Shown here piece by piece: positions 16,169-24,784 of a DNA stretch of 31,122 bases. The notes under the pieces are model-generated. The model was not told the DNA's origin, did not search any database, and worked only from the letters and a program-made list of their open reading frames with translations. A program made the translations under genes and the position numbers. This DNA is from DATKCJ01 sp035513275 (GTDB taxonomy: Bacteria; Verrucomicrobiota; Verrucomicrobiia; Opitutales; Opitutaceae): the NCBI GenBank assembly GCA_035513275.1, contig DATKCJ010000031.1, positions 1 through 31,122 of the forward strand, read 5' to 3'. Every line of letters begins with the position of its first letter. The stretch's first letter is position 1.

Positions 16169-17598
16169 CCTCGGATCTCATCAGCTCTCTCTTCTCGAAC
16201 ATCTGGTCGGTGGTGTTGCTCGTGCTCTTTTTCGGAGGCTCGATCTTCATCCACGAGCTCGGCCACTTCCTCGCCGCGCGCCGGCGTGGCCTGCACGTCG
16301 AGCGATTCTCGATCGGCTTCGGGCCGAAGATCGTGAGCTGGAACCGCGGTGGCGTCGAATACCGGATCTCGTGGCTTCCGTTCGGCGGCTACGTGGCGCT
16401 GCCGCAGCTTGCCGACATGCGCGGCATCGAGGGTGAGAGCCCCGAAGCGGCGGTGCTGCCGCCGATCAGCTACGCCGACAAGATGATCGTCGCGGTGATG
16501 GGCGCGGTGTTCAACATGCTGTTCGCCTTCACGCTGGCGTGCATCATCTGGTTCATCGGCCAGCCGACGCGCGCCGAGATGCAGACGACCCAGGTCGGCG
16601 TCGTTCACTCGGAACTGACGCTTTCCGATGGCTCGAAGGTTGCAGGTCCGGCCTCGGAGGCTGGATTACAACCCGGTGATTTCGTCGAGGCCATCGACGG
16701 GAAGTCGATCGCCACGTGGATGGAGCTGATGCAGACGCTCTACTCAGGATCGGGCCGCGCAGACGATGGCTCCCCGCTCGCGGTGTTCACGATACGTCGA
16801 GGCGAGCGCACGCTGAACCTCACGGTCAACCCGCGTCTCTCGGGAACGGAGAACTTTCGCCGCGTCGGCATCGAGCCGGCGGACGATCTCTCGGTCGCGC
16901 AAGTAGGCGAAGGCACTCCCGCGGCCGAGGCCGGATTGCGCGCCGCCGATCGGATCGTGTCGATTGATGGCGAACCCGTTTTCACGATCGGAACTTTTCG
17001 CGCACATCTGCAGGCGAACGCAGATCGCGCAATCGATGTGGGCGTCGTGCGCGAAGGCGGCAACGTCGTGCTGCCAATCAAGCCACGCGTTGAACGCGAC
17101 GAGCGAACGGGCCGCGATGTGGCGCGTGCGGGTTTCATCTTCTCGTCGGGCTACTTGTTGATCTACCCGACTCCGATTCAGCAACTGAAGGAGAATATCG
17201 TGATGACCTGGCGCGTCCTCACCGGGCTCCTCCACCCGAGGTCCGACATCGGTCTTTCGCAGATGAGCGGTCCGCCGGGGATCGCGCGCGCCTACCTGGC
17301 ATTTTCGGAAAACATCCGGATGATCCTGTGGTTCACGATTCTGATCAACGTGAACCTCGCCATCTTCAACCTGATGCCGATCCCCGTGCTCGACGGCGGC
17401 CACATGCTCTTCGCCACCATCGGCAAACTCCGCGGGCGCGCGCTGCCGCAGGGGCTCATCCAGGGATCACAAAGTGTCTTCGTGGTTCTTTTGTTCTCGC
17501 TGATGATCTACGTGAGCTTCTTCGACATCCGCCGCTGGGTGCGCGACGCCACATCCGATCCGGCGACGATCGAGCAGACTTCGCCGTCGAATCCGTGA
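16165..17598 (+). CDS. rseP: RIP metalloprotease RseP (site-2 protease)
   Basis: A 477-residue intramembrane zinc metalloprotease. The HExxH motif (H30-E31-L-G-H34) lies in the first transmembrane helix and the third zinc ligand in MPIPVLDGGHML (D410). Two PDZ domains lie between, at about residues 150-230 (GPASEAGLQPGDFVEAIDG) and 245-325 (PAAEAGLRAADRIVSIDGEP). RseP-type proteases cleave anti-sigma factors and remnant signal peptides. No rseA or ECF sigma gene is next to it here. Its ATG overlaps the dxr stop. The length is close to that of E. coli RseP (450). Confidence 0.95.
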   Translation: MTSDLISSLFSNIWSVVLLVLFFGGSIFIHELGHFLAARRRGLHVERFSIGFGPKIVSWNRGGVEYRISWLPFGGYVALPQLADMRGIEGESPEAAVLPPISYADKMIVAVMGAVFNMLFAFTLACIIWFIGQPTRAEMQTTQVGVVHSELTLSDGSKVAGPASEAGLQPGDFVEAIDGKSIATWMELMQTLYSGSGRADDGSPLAVFTIRRGERTLNLTVNPRLSGTENFRRVGIEPADDLSVAQVGEGTPAAEAGLRAADRIVSIDGEPVFTIGTFRAHLQANADRAIDVGVVREGGNVVLPIKPRVERDERTGRDVARAGFIFSSGYLLIYPTPIQQLKENIVMTWRVLTGLLHPRSDIGLSQMSGPPGIARAYLAFSENIRMILWFTILINVNLAIFNLMPIPVLDGGHMLFATIGKLRGRALPQGLIQGSQSVFVVLLFSLMIYVSFFDIRRWVRDATSDPATIEQTSPSNP

Positions 17599-17615
17599 GA
17601 GTCACGGAAACCACG

Positions 17616-17714
17616 TTGTCATCGCGAGCCCGTCCCGCGGAGGCGGGACGGGCGTGGCGATCCATCTGCATGGATTGCTTCGTCGCCCGCTTCGCGGGCT
17701 TCTCGCAATGACAA
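17616..17714. repeat. Dispersed palindromic repeat, family C (copy 2)
   Basis: TTGTCATCGCGAGCCCGTCC at the left and TTCTCGCAATGACAA at the right form the ends. Inside are a CCCGTCCCGC/GCGGGACGGG hairpin, GGCGATCCATCTGCATGGATTG and a CCCGCTTCGCGGG hairpin. It lies between rseP and ispG. The ends agree with the 14865-14959 copy while the internal hairpins differ. Confidence 0.75.
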
Positions 17715-17783
17715 TCCAATGGAGCGACAACCCCTCACGCCGGTTGACGGCGCGCGGCCGCCGGATTGAACTGGACGCGAACT

Positions 17784-19853
17784 ATGTCCTACTGCGCTTC
17801 GCGTTTTCATACGATTCGCCGCCGCTCCGTCGAGGTGCGCGTGGGTCCCGTGGGCGTCGGTGGTGCCAATCCGGTTCGGGTGCAGTCGATGACGACTTCC
17901 GACACGCAGGACATCGATGCAACCGTCCGCCAGTCGATCGCGCTTGCCGAGGTCGGCTGCGAAATCGTGCGCGTGACGGCGCCGAACGTAGCCGCGGCGA
18001 AGTGCCTGAAAGATATCCGCGAGCAGTTCTCTGCCGCCGGTTTCTCGAACGTGCCGCTTGTCGCCGACATTCACTTTCTCCCGTCGGCTGCGATGGAGGC
18101 GGTCGAGCACGTCGAGAAGGTGCGCGTGAATCCGGGCAACTACGCCGACAAAAAGAAATTCGCCGTGCGCGAATACTCCGACGCGGATTACGACCTCGAA
18201 CTTGAGCGGTTGCACGAGGCGTTCTCGCCACTCGTGCTGCGCTGCAAGGAACTCGGCCGCGCGCTGCGCATCGGCACGAACCACGGCTCGCTCTCCGACC
18301 GCATCATGAACCGCCACGGCGACACGCCGCTGGGCATGGTCGAGAGCGCGCTCGAGTTTGTCCGCATCGCCGAGTCGCACGGGTTTCACGACATCATCCT
18401 CTCGATGAAGTCGAGCAACCCGAAGGTCATGATCCAGGCCTACCGATTGCTCGTGCAGCGGATGGACGCCGCGCATCGCCCCTACCCGCTTCACCTCGGC
18501 GTCACCGAGGCGGGCGATGGCGAGGACGGTCGCATCAAGGGCGCGATCGGCATCGGCTCGCTGCTGATGGACGGGCTCGGCGACACGATCCGCGTGTCGC
18601 TCACGGAGGACTCGGTCTACGAAATTCCCGTCGCGCGCGCGCTCGTCGAGCGAGCTGCGTCTGCTGAAGCGCAGTCGGTTGGCGCGCCGGGCGCCGCACC
18701 CGACTCAATCGATCCATATCACTACCACCGTCGCGAGACGGTCACTGTGCGACTTAGTACAAAGACGATTGCCGGAGGCGGCGAACCACCGCGCGTGATC
18801 GTGCGGCTTCCTTCGGAGATCTCCACGCCAACGCAATTGAAAGCGCTCCTCGCGTCGATTGCGCGGACGCACAAGGACACGCCGATCGAGGGATTGATCG
18901 TGCGAGCCGGCTCGCAGGAAACACTACGCGATGCTGTGAAGCTTGCGCCTGTCGCCGCTGAGGCGGGCGCGGCGTTCGTGTTTGAAGTCGGCGGACTCGG
19001 TTCGCACGAGATCCGCGAAGCAGCGATCGCCGCAGGAGCGATCGTCTCGCTTGACTTCGCAGACGGCGAATCCGCGGAACTCGAAGCGTTCGCACGTGCC
19101 GCGCGCGAAGGCGGATGGACACTGGCCGTCGGGATTGACCCTGCGGATTTCCACGGAGTCGCTGCCTCGTTGCAGGCGCTCGGTGATGAGAATCTAATCT
19201 TCGCACTTCACTCCGGTGGACCCGCGGCCGGCGACGCGATCGCACCGACAGAACTCGGCGCACACCGGCAGTTGCTCGAGTGTCTGCGCGCAATCGGAAG
19301 CCGCGCGCCGGTGTGGATCCGCAATCGCGGCACGAGCGGCAAAGCGGCGAGTGTTACGTTCCTGCAACAATTGCTCGACGCGAGCATTCTCACGGGCGGC
19401 CTGCTTTGCGACGGGCTCGGCGATCTCGTGAGCATCGAGACGGAGCCCGACGCGGCGCGCGCGTGCACGCTCACCTACAACGTGCTTCAAGGCGCAGGCG
19501 CGCGGATTTCGAAGACGGAATTCGTCGCGTGCCCGAGCTGCGGACGCACGCTCTTCGACCTGCAGTCGACGACGCAGCGCATCCGCTCGAGGACGCGACA
19601 CCTGAAGGGCGTGAAGATCGCGATCATGGGCTGCATCGTGAATGGCCCCGGCGAAATGGCCGACGCAGATTTCGGATACGTGGGCGGCGCGCCCGGAAAA
19701 ATCAACCTCTACGTCGGCAAGAATTGCGTGCGCTACAACATCCCGGAGGCCGAGGCAGACGACCGTCTCGTCGATCTGATTCGCGAGCACGGAAGGTGGA
19801 CGGAGCCCGATCGCGGCGACGCTGTCACGCACTCACGAGGTGCTGTCGCGTGA
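17784..19853 (+). CDS. ispG: 4-hydroxy-3-methylbut-2-enyl diphosphate synthase, long form
   Basis: A 689-residue enzyme for the penultimate MEP-pathway step, making HMBPP with a [4Fe-4S] cluster. The N-terminal TIM barrel begins after VGGANPVRVQSMTTSDT. The C-terminal ferredoxin-reductase-like domain carries the cluster ligands C583 and C586 (ACPSCGRT), C617 (MGCIVNGPGE) and E624. A domain of about 250 residues between them is the extra TIM-like insert of the long IspG form found in plants, Chlamydiae, Bacteroidetes and Verrucomicrobia (E. coli IspG is about 370). I chose ATG 17784 (MSYCASRFHTIRRRS). A TTG six codons earlier is less likely. Confidence 0.95.
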   Translation: MSYCASRFHTIRRRSVEVRVGPVGVGGANPVRVQSMTTSDTQDIDATVRQSIALAEVGCEIVRVTAPNVAAAKCLKDIREQFSAAGFSNVPLVADIHFLPSAAMEAVEHVEKVRVNPGNYADKKKFAVREYSDADYDLELERLHEAFSPLVLRCKELGRALRIGTNHGSLSDRIMNRHGDTPLGMVESALEFVRIAESHGFHDIILSMKSSNPKVMIQAYRLLVQRMDAAHRPYPLHLGVTEAGDGEDGRIKGAIGIGSLLMDGLGDTIRVSLTEDSVYEIPVARALVERAASAEAQSVGAPGAAPDSIDPYHYHRRETVTVRLSTKTIAGGGEPPRVIVRLPSEISTPTQLKALLASIARTHKDTPIEGLIVRAGSQETLRDAVKLAPVAAEAGAAFVFEVGGLGSHEIREAAIAAGAIVSLDFADGESAELEAFARAAREGGWTLAVGIDPADFHGVAASLQALGDENLIFALHSGGPAAGDAIAPTELGAHRQLLECLRAIGSRAPVWIRNRGTSGKAASVTFLQQLLDASILTGGLLCDGLGDLVSIETEPDAARACTLTYNVLQGAGARISKTEFVACPSCGRTLFDLQSTTQRIRSRTRHLKGVKIAIMGCIVNGPGEMADADFGYVGGAPGKINLYVGKNCVRYNIPEAEADDRLVDLIREHGRWTEPDRGDAVTHSRGAVA

Positions 19854-20246
19854 TGACAAAAACGCGCGGCGCGATGGGAAATCGTCACACGGTTGCAACA
19901 TAATTCCTTGGAATTTTGTTCGCAAAAGCAGTGTCAGCAACTTGTGGAAAAGTAGTCCTTGAATCGGCCACACCATTGGTTGTTACTCTGAACTTCCAAT
20001 CCCCAGGTTGGCCCCTTTTCCGTTCTTTGTCCTACTCCGTTAGACTCGCAGTCGTAGCTGAAGCCATTTACCCCGCTTCAAACAACTGCCCAGAAGGCAC
20101 TTGAAAGCCGTTGGCTGGACTTCCAGACCATAACTTCCGGGCGGCAGAAAAAATTTTCCCAAGTCAGCGACGGACTGTCAGGCAGAGCACGGAGACCGCG
20201 AGCCCGTTTTGGCTCATTGTGAATAAGACCATCATTCTGTCCGTCC
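19854..20246. promoter_or_regulatory. dnaA leader, candidate oriC
   Basis: This 393-bp gap has no gene and is richer in A/T than its flanks. A perfect TTATNCACA DnaA box (reverse strand, TGTGAATAA at 20218-20226) lies 21 bp before the dnaA ATG. A one-mismatch box, TGTGGAAAA, is at 19943-19951. An AATTCC-TT-GGAATT inverted repeat is at 19902-19915. One good box fits dnaA autoregulation. An origin would need more boxes and an unwinding element than I can see. Confidence 0.5.
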
Positions 20247-21632
20247 ATGTCATCCGTGTCAGCATCCCCCGTCCTTTGGGAAACCGTGAAATGCGACCTC
20301 AAGGGATTGTTCCCCGAGGACGTCTTCAACGCCTGGTTTGAGCCGATCGTCGCGATCGAATCGAGCGAGGAATCCCTCGTGCTCGGCGTGCCCAACGAGT
20401 TCGCGGTGATCTGGGTGCATGAGAACTATCTCGACCTGATCACGCAGCGCGTGCGGCTCGCCTCGGGCCGGATGGTCAATGTCACGCTGCGCAAGCTCGA
20501 CGCCGGCTCCGACCGCCAGCAAGCGGCCACGCCTGCTCCGGAGACCACCCACCGCCAGCGCGCCTCGGCTCGCCGCGGCCGGACCGACGATCGCGAGCGT
20601 TCGCCCGCCGCAGCAGGGTTCAATCCGCGGAACACGTTCGAGAGCTTCGTCGTCGGCGCGAACAATCAACTCGCCCACGCCGCCTGCATGGCGGTCGCAC
20701 AGGCACCGTCGCAGGCCTACAATCCGCTCTTCCTCTACGGCGAGACCGGCCTGGGGAAGACGCACCTCATGCACGCCGTCGGCCACGGCATCCTGAAGAG
20801 CAACCCCGACGCACGCGTCGCCTACCTCTCGTCGGAGAAGTTCACCAACGAGTTCATCATCGCGATTCAGGAGAAGACCATCACGAAGTTCCGGCAGCGC
20901 TACCGGCACATGGACGTGCTCCTCATCGACGACATCCACTTCCTCGCCGGCAAGGAGAGCACTCAGGAAGAGTTTTTCCACACCTTCAACGACCTCTTCG
21001 AGTCCGGGAAACAGATATTCCTCTCCAGCGATCGTCCGGCATCGGAGATCGCGAAGCTCGAGAGCCGCCTCGTGTCGCGCTTCCAGTGGGGCCTGGTTGT
21101 CGATCTGCAATCGCCCGATTTCGAGACGCGCGTGGCGATCCTGCGCACGAAAGCTGCCAATCTGAAGGTCGATATCCCGGCCACTGTGATCAACTTCATC
21201 GCGCAGCACATCACGAAGAACGTCCGCCGCCTCGAGGGCGCGCTCATCAAGGTCGCGAGCTACGCGGCCTTGACGAACCGGCCCGTCGACGTGCCGACCG
21301 TCGAGATGCTGCTGAAGGACGTGCTGATGGAGCAGGCCAGAAACCAGCTCAACATCGACATGATCCAGCGCCGCGTGGCCGATTATTATCAGCTTCGCCA
21401 TTCGGACATGCTCAGCCGGCGCCGGCCCAACAACATCGCCATACCGCGCCAGATCGCGATGTATCTCTCCCGCGTGCTCACCCGCCACTCACTCGCCGAG
21501 ATCGGCGAGAACTTCGGCGGTCGCGACCACGGCACCGTCATCCACGCCTGCAAGAGCGTCGAGTCGATGATCGAGCAGGACGAAGCCGCGCGCTCGAGCA
21601 TCGAGTTCCTGAAGAGCCAGCTCACGAAGTAG
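20247..21632 (+). CDS. dnaA: Chromosomal replication initiator protein DnaA
   Basis: A 461-residue AAA+ initiator. Domain I (about 1-85) starts VLWETVKCDLKGLFPEDVFN, followed by a variable Arg/Ala/Pro-rich linker (about 86-122). Domain III has Walker A GETGLGKT (165-172), Walker B LLIDDIHF (225-232) and a SSDRPASEI sensor stretch. Domain IV ends with the DNA-binding signature RDHGTVIHACKSVE. The length is typical. ATG 20247 is preceded by a consensus DnaA box at 20218, suggesting autorepression. The usual dnaN-recF neighbours are absent; ispG lies upstream and a conserved unknown downstream. Confidence 0.97.
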   Translation: MSSVSASPVLWETVKCDLKGLFPEDVFNAWFEPIVAIESSEESLVLGVPNEFAVIWVHENYLDLITQRVRLASGRMVNVTLRKLDAGSDRQQAATPAPETTHRQRASARRGRTDDRERSPAAAGFNPRNTFESFVVGANNQLAHAACMAVAQAPSQAYNPLFLYGETGLGKTHLMHAVGHGILKSNPDARVAYLSSEKFTNEFIIAIQEKTITKFRQRYRHMDVLLIDDIHFLAGKESTQEEFFHTFNDLFESGKQIFLSSDRPASEIAKLESRLVSRFQWGLVVDLQSPDFETRVAILRTKAANLKVDIPATVINFIAQHITKNVRRLEGALIKVASYAALTNRPVDVPTVEMLLKDVLMEQARNQLNIDMIQRRVADYYQLRHSDMLSRRRPNNIAIPRQIAMYLSRVLTRHSLAEIGENFGGRDHGTVIHACKSVESMIEQDEAARSSIEFLKSQLTK

Positions 21633-21649
21633 GGCGAACGTGTGTTTGA

Positions 21650-21710
21650 GTAGCGCAGGTCTCTGACCTGCTGAATCCACCCCCGATGGCAGGTCGAAGA
21701 CCTGCCCTAC
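21650..21710. repeat. Dispersed palindromic repeat, family A (copy 3)
   Basis: GTAGCGCAGGTCTCTGACCT begins the element and GGCAGGTCGAAGACCTGCC forms a second hairpin before CCTAC. It starts 18 bp after the dnaA stop and may act as its transcription terminator, although no T-run follows. Confidence 0.75.
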
Positions 21711-21809
21711 TTTGGACTCGCCGACTGCGACCTGCTCTTCCCCGCCGAACCGCTTGCCAATCGCCGCGTGGCGAAGCACATTGCCCGACTCAGGACACAT
21801 TTTCGACCC

Positions 21810-22343
21810 ATGGAACTTTCACAGCAGCAACGCGAAGCCGTTTCACAGTGGATCGCCTCAGGCGAGTCGCTCGCCGTCGTGCAGCGCCGCCTGCGCGATG
21901 AGTTCAGCCTCTCGATGACCTACATGGAAGTGCGCTTCCTCGTCGACGACCTCGGGCTCGAGCTCAAGACGCCCGAGAAGCCCAAGCCCGCCGCGCCCGC
22001 CGTCGACGCACTCGCAGGCCAGCCGCCTGTCGACCCACTCGCCGCGCCCGGTGCCGACGCTCCTGCAGCAGGGGATGAAGAATTTGCCGCGGACCTCGCC
22101 GACGAACTCGCGAAGCCCGACGCGCCGGGAGCGTTGAAGGTCGAGGTCGATCGGATCATGCGACCCGGCACAGTTGTCAGTGGCTCGGTGACGTTCAGCG
22201 ACGGCAAGTCCGCCACATGGGCACTCGACCAGATGGGCCGCCTCATGCTCGACGCCGGCAAGACCGGCTACAAACCGTCGCAGGGGGACATCGCGGCCTT
22301 CCAGCAGGAATTGAGCGTGCAGCTCCAGCGCCACGGGTATTGA
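21810..22343 (+). CDS. Conserved protein of unknown function downstream of dnaA
   Basis: A 177-residue protein I cannot assign to a known family. Residues 1-55 (MELSQQQREAVSQWIASGES) form a helical domain resembling a small helix-turn-helix or kinase-interaction module, with SLAVVQRRLRDEFSLSMTY. Residues 56-100 are a Pro/Ala/Asp linker of low complexity. The C-terminal domain (about 110-177) starts VEVDRIMRPGTVVSGSVTFS, reads as short beta strands with a Trp-Ala-Leu-Asp segment, and ends in an amphipathic helix. I chose ATG 21810; the longer frame begins at a GTG in weakly coding sequence. No signal peptide or membrane helix is seen. Codon bias supports a real gene. Confidence 0.7.
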   Translation: MELSQQQREAVSQWIASGESLAVVQRRLRDEFSLSMTYMEVRFLVDDLGLELKTPEKPKPAAPAVDALAGQPPVDPLAAPGADAPAAGDEEFAADLADELAKPDAPGALKVEVDRIMRPGTVVSGSVTFSDGKSATWALDQMGRLMLDAGKTGYKPSQGDIAAFQQELSVQLQRHGY

Positions 22344-22359
22344 GCGGGATGGCCTCGAG

Positions 22360-22508
22360 GTAGGAGCGCGCTTGCGCGCGATTCCGTGTCGCTGCGTCTT
22401 CTCCGTTCGATAAATTCAGGACCCCGAGCCCGTCGAGGGGCAGCCCGCAGAATCACCGGCTTCGAAGCCTGTGCCACGGCAAACCATCGCGCGCAAGCGC
22501 GCTCCTAC
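22360..22508. repeat. Family B inverted repeat pair with long centre
   Basis: GTAGGAGCGCGCTTGCGCGC (22360-22382) and its inverse, ending GCGCGCAAGCGCGCTCCTAC (22486-22508), enclose about 100 bp. Each arm is itself a hairpin. This is the same architecture as 3873-3948 and 13029-13097 with a different loop-stem sequence. The gap between the unknown gene and ligA otherwise contains only the adjoining family A copy. Confidence 0.75.
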
Positions 22509-22518
22509 AACCGGCGGC

Positions 22519-22569
22519 GTAGCACGGATCTCTGACCCGCGGAATCGGCACGTCGAAGACGTGCCCTAC
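22519..22569. repeat. Family A palindrome overlapping the ligA stop
   Basis: GTAGCACGGATCTCTGACCC begins the element and GGCACGTCGAAGACGTGCC is its second hairpin, ending CTAC at 22569. The ligA stop codon (reverse TAG at 22566-22568) is formed by the CTA of this terminus. Either the element inserted exactly at the gene end or its terminus supplied a new stop. Confidence 0.75.
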
Positions 22570-24782
22570 CCTCCCAACAGCTTCAAAAGCTCCGCTTCGT
22601 CGATCACCGGCACACCGAGCGCAGTCGCCTTCTCGAGCTTCGCGCCTGCGTCCGAGCCAGCGAGCACGTAGCTCGTCTTCTTGCTCACGCTGCCGGAAAC
22701 CTTGCCGCCTGCGGCGAGGATCTTCTCCTCGGCTTCTTCGCGCTTCATCGTCGGCAACGTGCCGGTGAGCACGAAAGTGTTGCCGGTGAACACGCCCGTC
22801 GTGGCGACCGTGCCCTGCGGCTCGATGCCGAGCTTCTTCAGTTTCGTCAGGAGCCGTTTCCCGGGTTCGCTCGCGAAGAAGTCGAGCACGCTCGCGGCAA
22901 TCGCCGGGCCGATCTCGCTCGGCACGCCTGCGAGGATTCCCGATTCGAGCGCAGCGATTTCAGCATCGAGTCGCGCGCAGAGTTCCTTGCGCCGCTCCTT
23001 TTCCTCGGGCGACTTGGCAGGATTCCGACGCGAGTTCGGCGCCTCGAGTTCACGGCGTTCGGCAAGTTCCGCCTTTTGCAGGACTGCGCGAAGAAGCCCG
23101 GAGTTCACGAGCTCCGCGAAGCTTCGGTGCCTGCGGCCGAGTTCGCGTGCCGTGGTCGAGCCGACATTCGGCACGCTGAGCGCGTAAATCCATTTCTCGA
23201 GTGGAAGCGCACGCGCCGACTCGCGCGCGGCGACAACCTTCGTCGCGTTCTTCTCGCCGAAGACTCGCGGCTCTTCCTCGGTGCCGAGGTTCAGCGTCGC
23301 AAGCGTCGCAACCGCGATGTCGTATAGGTCGGGAGGATCGCGCACGAGTTCGAGCTCGACGAGCTTCGAAGCGACCACACCGCCTACGCCGTCGATCGCA
23401 AGCGCACCGCGGCTGCAAAAGAAGCCGAGCCTGCCGGTGCGCTGCGCCTGGCAGTCGTAGTTCTGGCATCGCCACGCGACGCCCTCCGCCTCCTCGCCCG
23501 CCACTTCCACCTTCGCGATTGCGCTCCCGCAAACGGGGCATTTGCCGCCGACCGCAGCGGCGAGGTCGAACTCCTTTGCGCCACTCGGCCGCTCCTCGGG
23601 GAAAGATTTCAACACCGCGGGAATCACCTCGCCTGCCTTCTCGATCTCAACGAGGTCGCCGATGCGGATGTCTTTGCGGCGGATCTCGTCCTCATTGTGG
23701 AGCGTTGCGCGGCTGATCGTGCTGCCCGCGAGCACCACCGGCTCGAGTTCCGCCACGGGGCTGAGCACACCGGTCTTGCCGACCTGAATCGTGATCGCGC
23801 GCAGGCGCGTGCGCGCCGTGTCGGGTTTGTATTTGTAGGCGATCGCCCAGCGCGGCGCCTTGTCGGTCGAGCCCGCGTCACGCTGTTTCTCAAAATCGTC
23901 GAGCTTCACCACCGCGCCGTCTGTGCCGTAAGCAAACTTGCGTCGCATCGAGTCGAGTTCGCCGATGGCGGACCACACTCTGTCGATTCCCTTCGCGGTC
24001 CAGATGCGCTCGACGGTCGGGAGGCCCCAGGCGCGCAAGCTCTCGTGCAGCCCAACCTGGCTGCTCACCACAGCCGGCTCGCAGTGCCCCATCCCGTAGA
24101 GGACGATCGAGAGTTTTCGCTTCGCGACCTCGGCGGAGTCGAGCTGCTTGATGGTGCCCGCGGCTGTGTTGCGCGGGTTCATGAACAGCTCCTCGCCCCC
24201 GGCGGCGCGCTCGGCGTTGATCCGCTCGAACTCTGCGGCCGTCAGGTAGATCTCACCGCGGATCTCGACGATATCCGGAACGGGATGCTTCGCGGAGTGC
24301 GCGAGGGTGCGCGGAATCATGGCGATCGTGAGTGCGTTCGCCGTAATGTCGTCGCCCCGGTCGCCTTTGCCGCGCGTGACTGCGCGCACGAACTTGCCGC
24401 CCTCGTAGGTAAGGCTGACAGCGACGCCGTCGATCTTCGGCTCGACCGTGAAGCGGAGTTCTTTCTCGTCGAGCAGCCGCATGAGGCGCGTGTCGAATGC
24501 CCGCACCTCGGCCTCGCTGTAGGTGTTGTCGAGGCTGAGCATCCGCTGCCGGTGCGCGACTTCGCGAAAACCCTGCACCCGGTCGTCGCCCACGCGAGCG
24601 GTCGGCGACTCGGCACTCGAAAATTCCGGGAACTTCGCCTCGAGATCGGCAAGCTCCTGCTTGACGAGATCGTAGTCGAAGTCGGTGACCTCCGGCTTCG
24701 CCTTCTTGTAGTAAAGCTCGTCGTGGTGAGCGACCTCGGCGCGGAGCTTCTCGATGCGTCTTCGTGCTTCGGACTTTTCCAT
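22566..24782 (-). CDS. ligA: NAD-dependent DNA ligase
   Basis: A 738-residue NAD+-dependent ligase joining Okazaki fragments and repairing nicks. Domain Ia carries YYxxxxPEVTDFDYD; the adenylation domain has K116 in EPKIDG; the OB fold follows; four Cys of the zinc finger are C415, C418, C439 and C444; helix-hairpin-helix repeats and a C-terminal BRCT domain (about 660-738, TFVLTGTLPTMKREEAEEKI) complete it. The family norm is about 670. The extra residues are mainly a charged segment, about 585-640, between HhH repeats (RNPAKSPEEKERRKELCARL). I chose ATG 24782, two bases after the vanZ-like stop, implying a coupled operon. The stop lies within a dispersed repeat. Confidence 0.96.
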   Translation of the reverse strand: MEKSEARRRIEKLRAEVAHHDELYYKKAKPEVTDFDYDLVKQELADLEAKFPEFSSAESPTARVGDDRVQGFREVAHRQRMLSLDNTYSEAEVRAFDTRLMRLLDEKELRFTVEPKIDGVAVSLTYEGGKFVRAVTRGKGDRGDDITANALTIAMIPRTLAHSAKHPVPDIVEIRGEIYLTAAEFERINAERAAGGEELFMNPRNTAAGTIKQLDSAEVAKRKLSIVLYGMGHCEPAVVSSQVGLHESLRAWGLPTVERIWTAKGIDRVWSAIGELDSMRRKFAYGTDGAVVKLDDFEKQRDAGSTDKAPRWAIAYKYKPDTARTRLRAITIQVGKTGVLSPVAELEPVVLAGSTISRATLHNEDEIRRKDIRIGDLVEIEKAGEVIPAVLKSFPEERPSGAKEFDLAAAVGGKCPVCGSAIAKVEVAGEEAEGVAWRCQNYDCQAQRTGRLGFFCSRGALAIDGVGGVVASKLVELELVRDPPDLYDIAVATLATLNLGTEEEPRVFGEKNATKVVAARESARALPLEKWIYALSVPNVGSTTARELGRRHRSFAELVNSGLLRAVLQKAELAERRELEAPNSRRNPAKSPEEKERRKELCARLDAEIAALESGILAGVPSEIGPAIAASVLDFFASEPGKRLLTKLKKLGIEPQGTVATTGVFTGNTFVLTGTLPTMKREEAEEKILAAGGKVSGSVSKKTSYVLAGSDAGAKLEKATALGVPVIDEAELLKLLGG

Positions 24783-24784
24783 GT

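Noticed and set aside
20259..21488. A 409-codon open frame on the reverse strand of dnaA
   Set aside because: It is a high-GC shadow of dnaA with Asp/Val/Arg-rich sequence and no recognisable domain.
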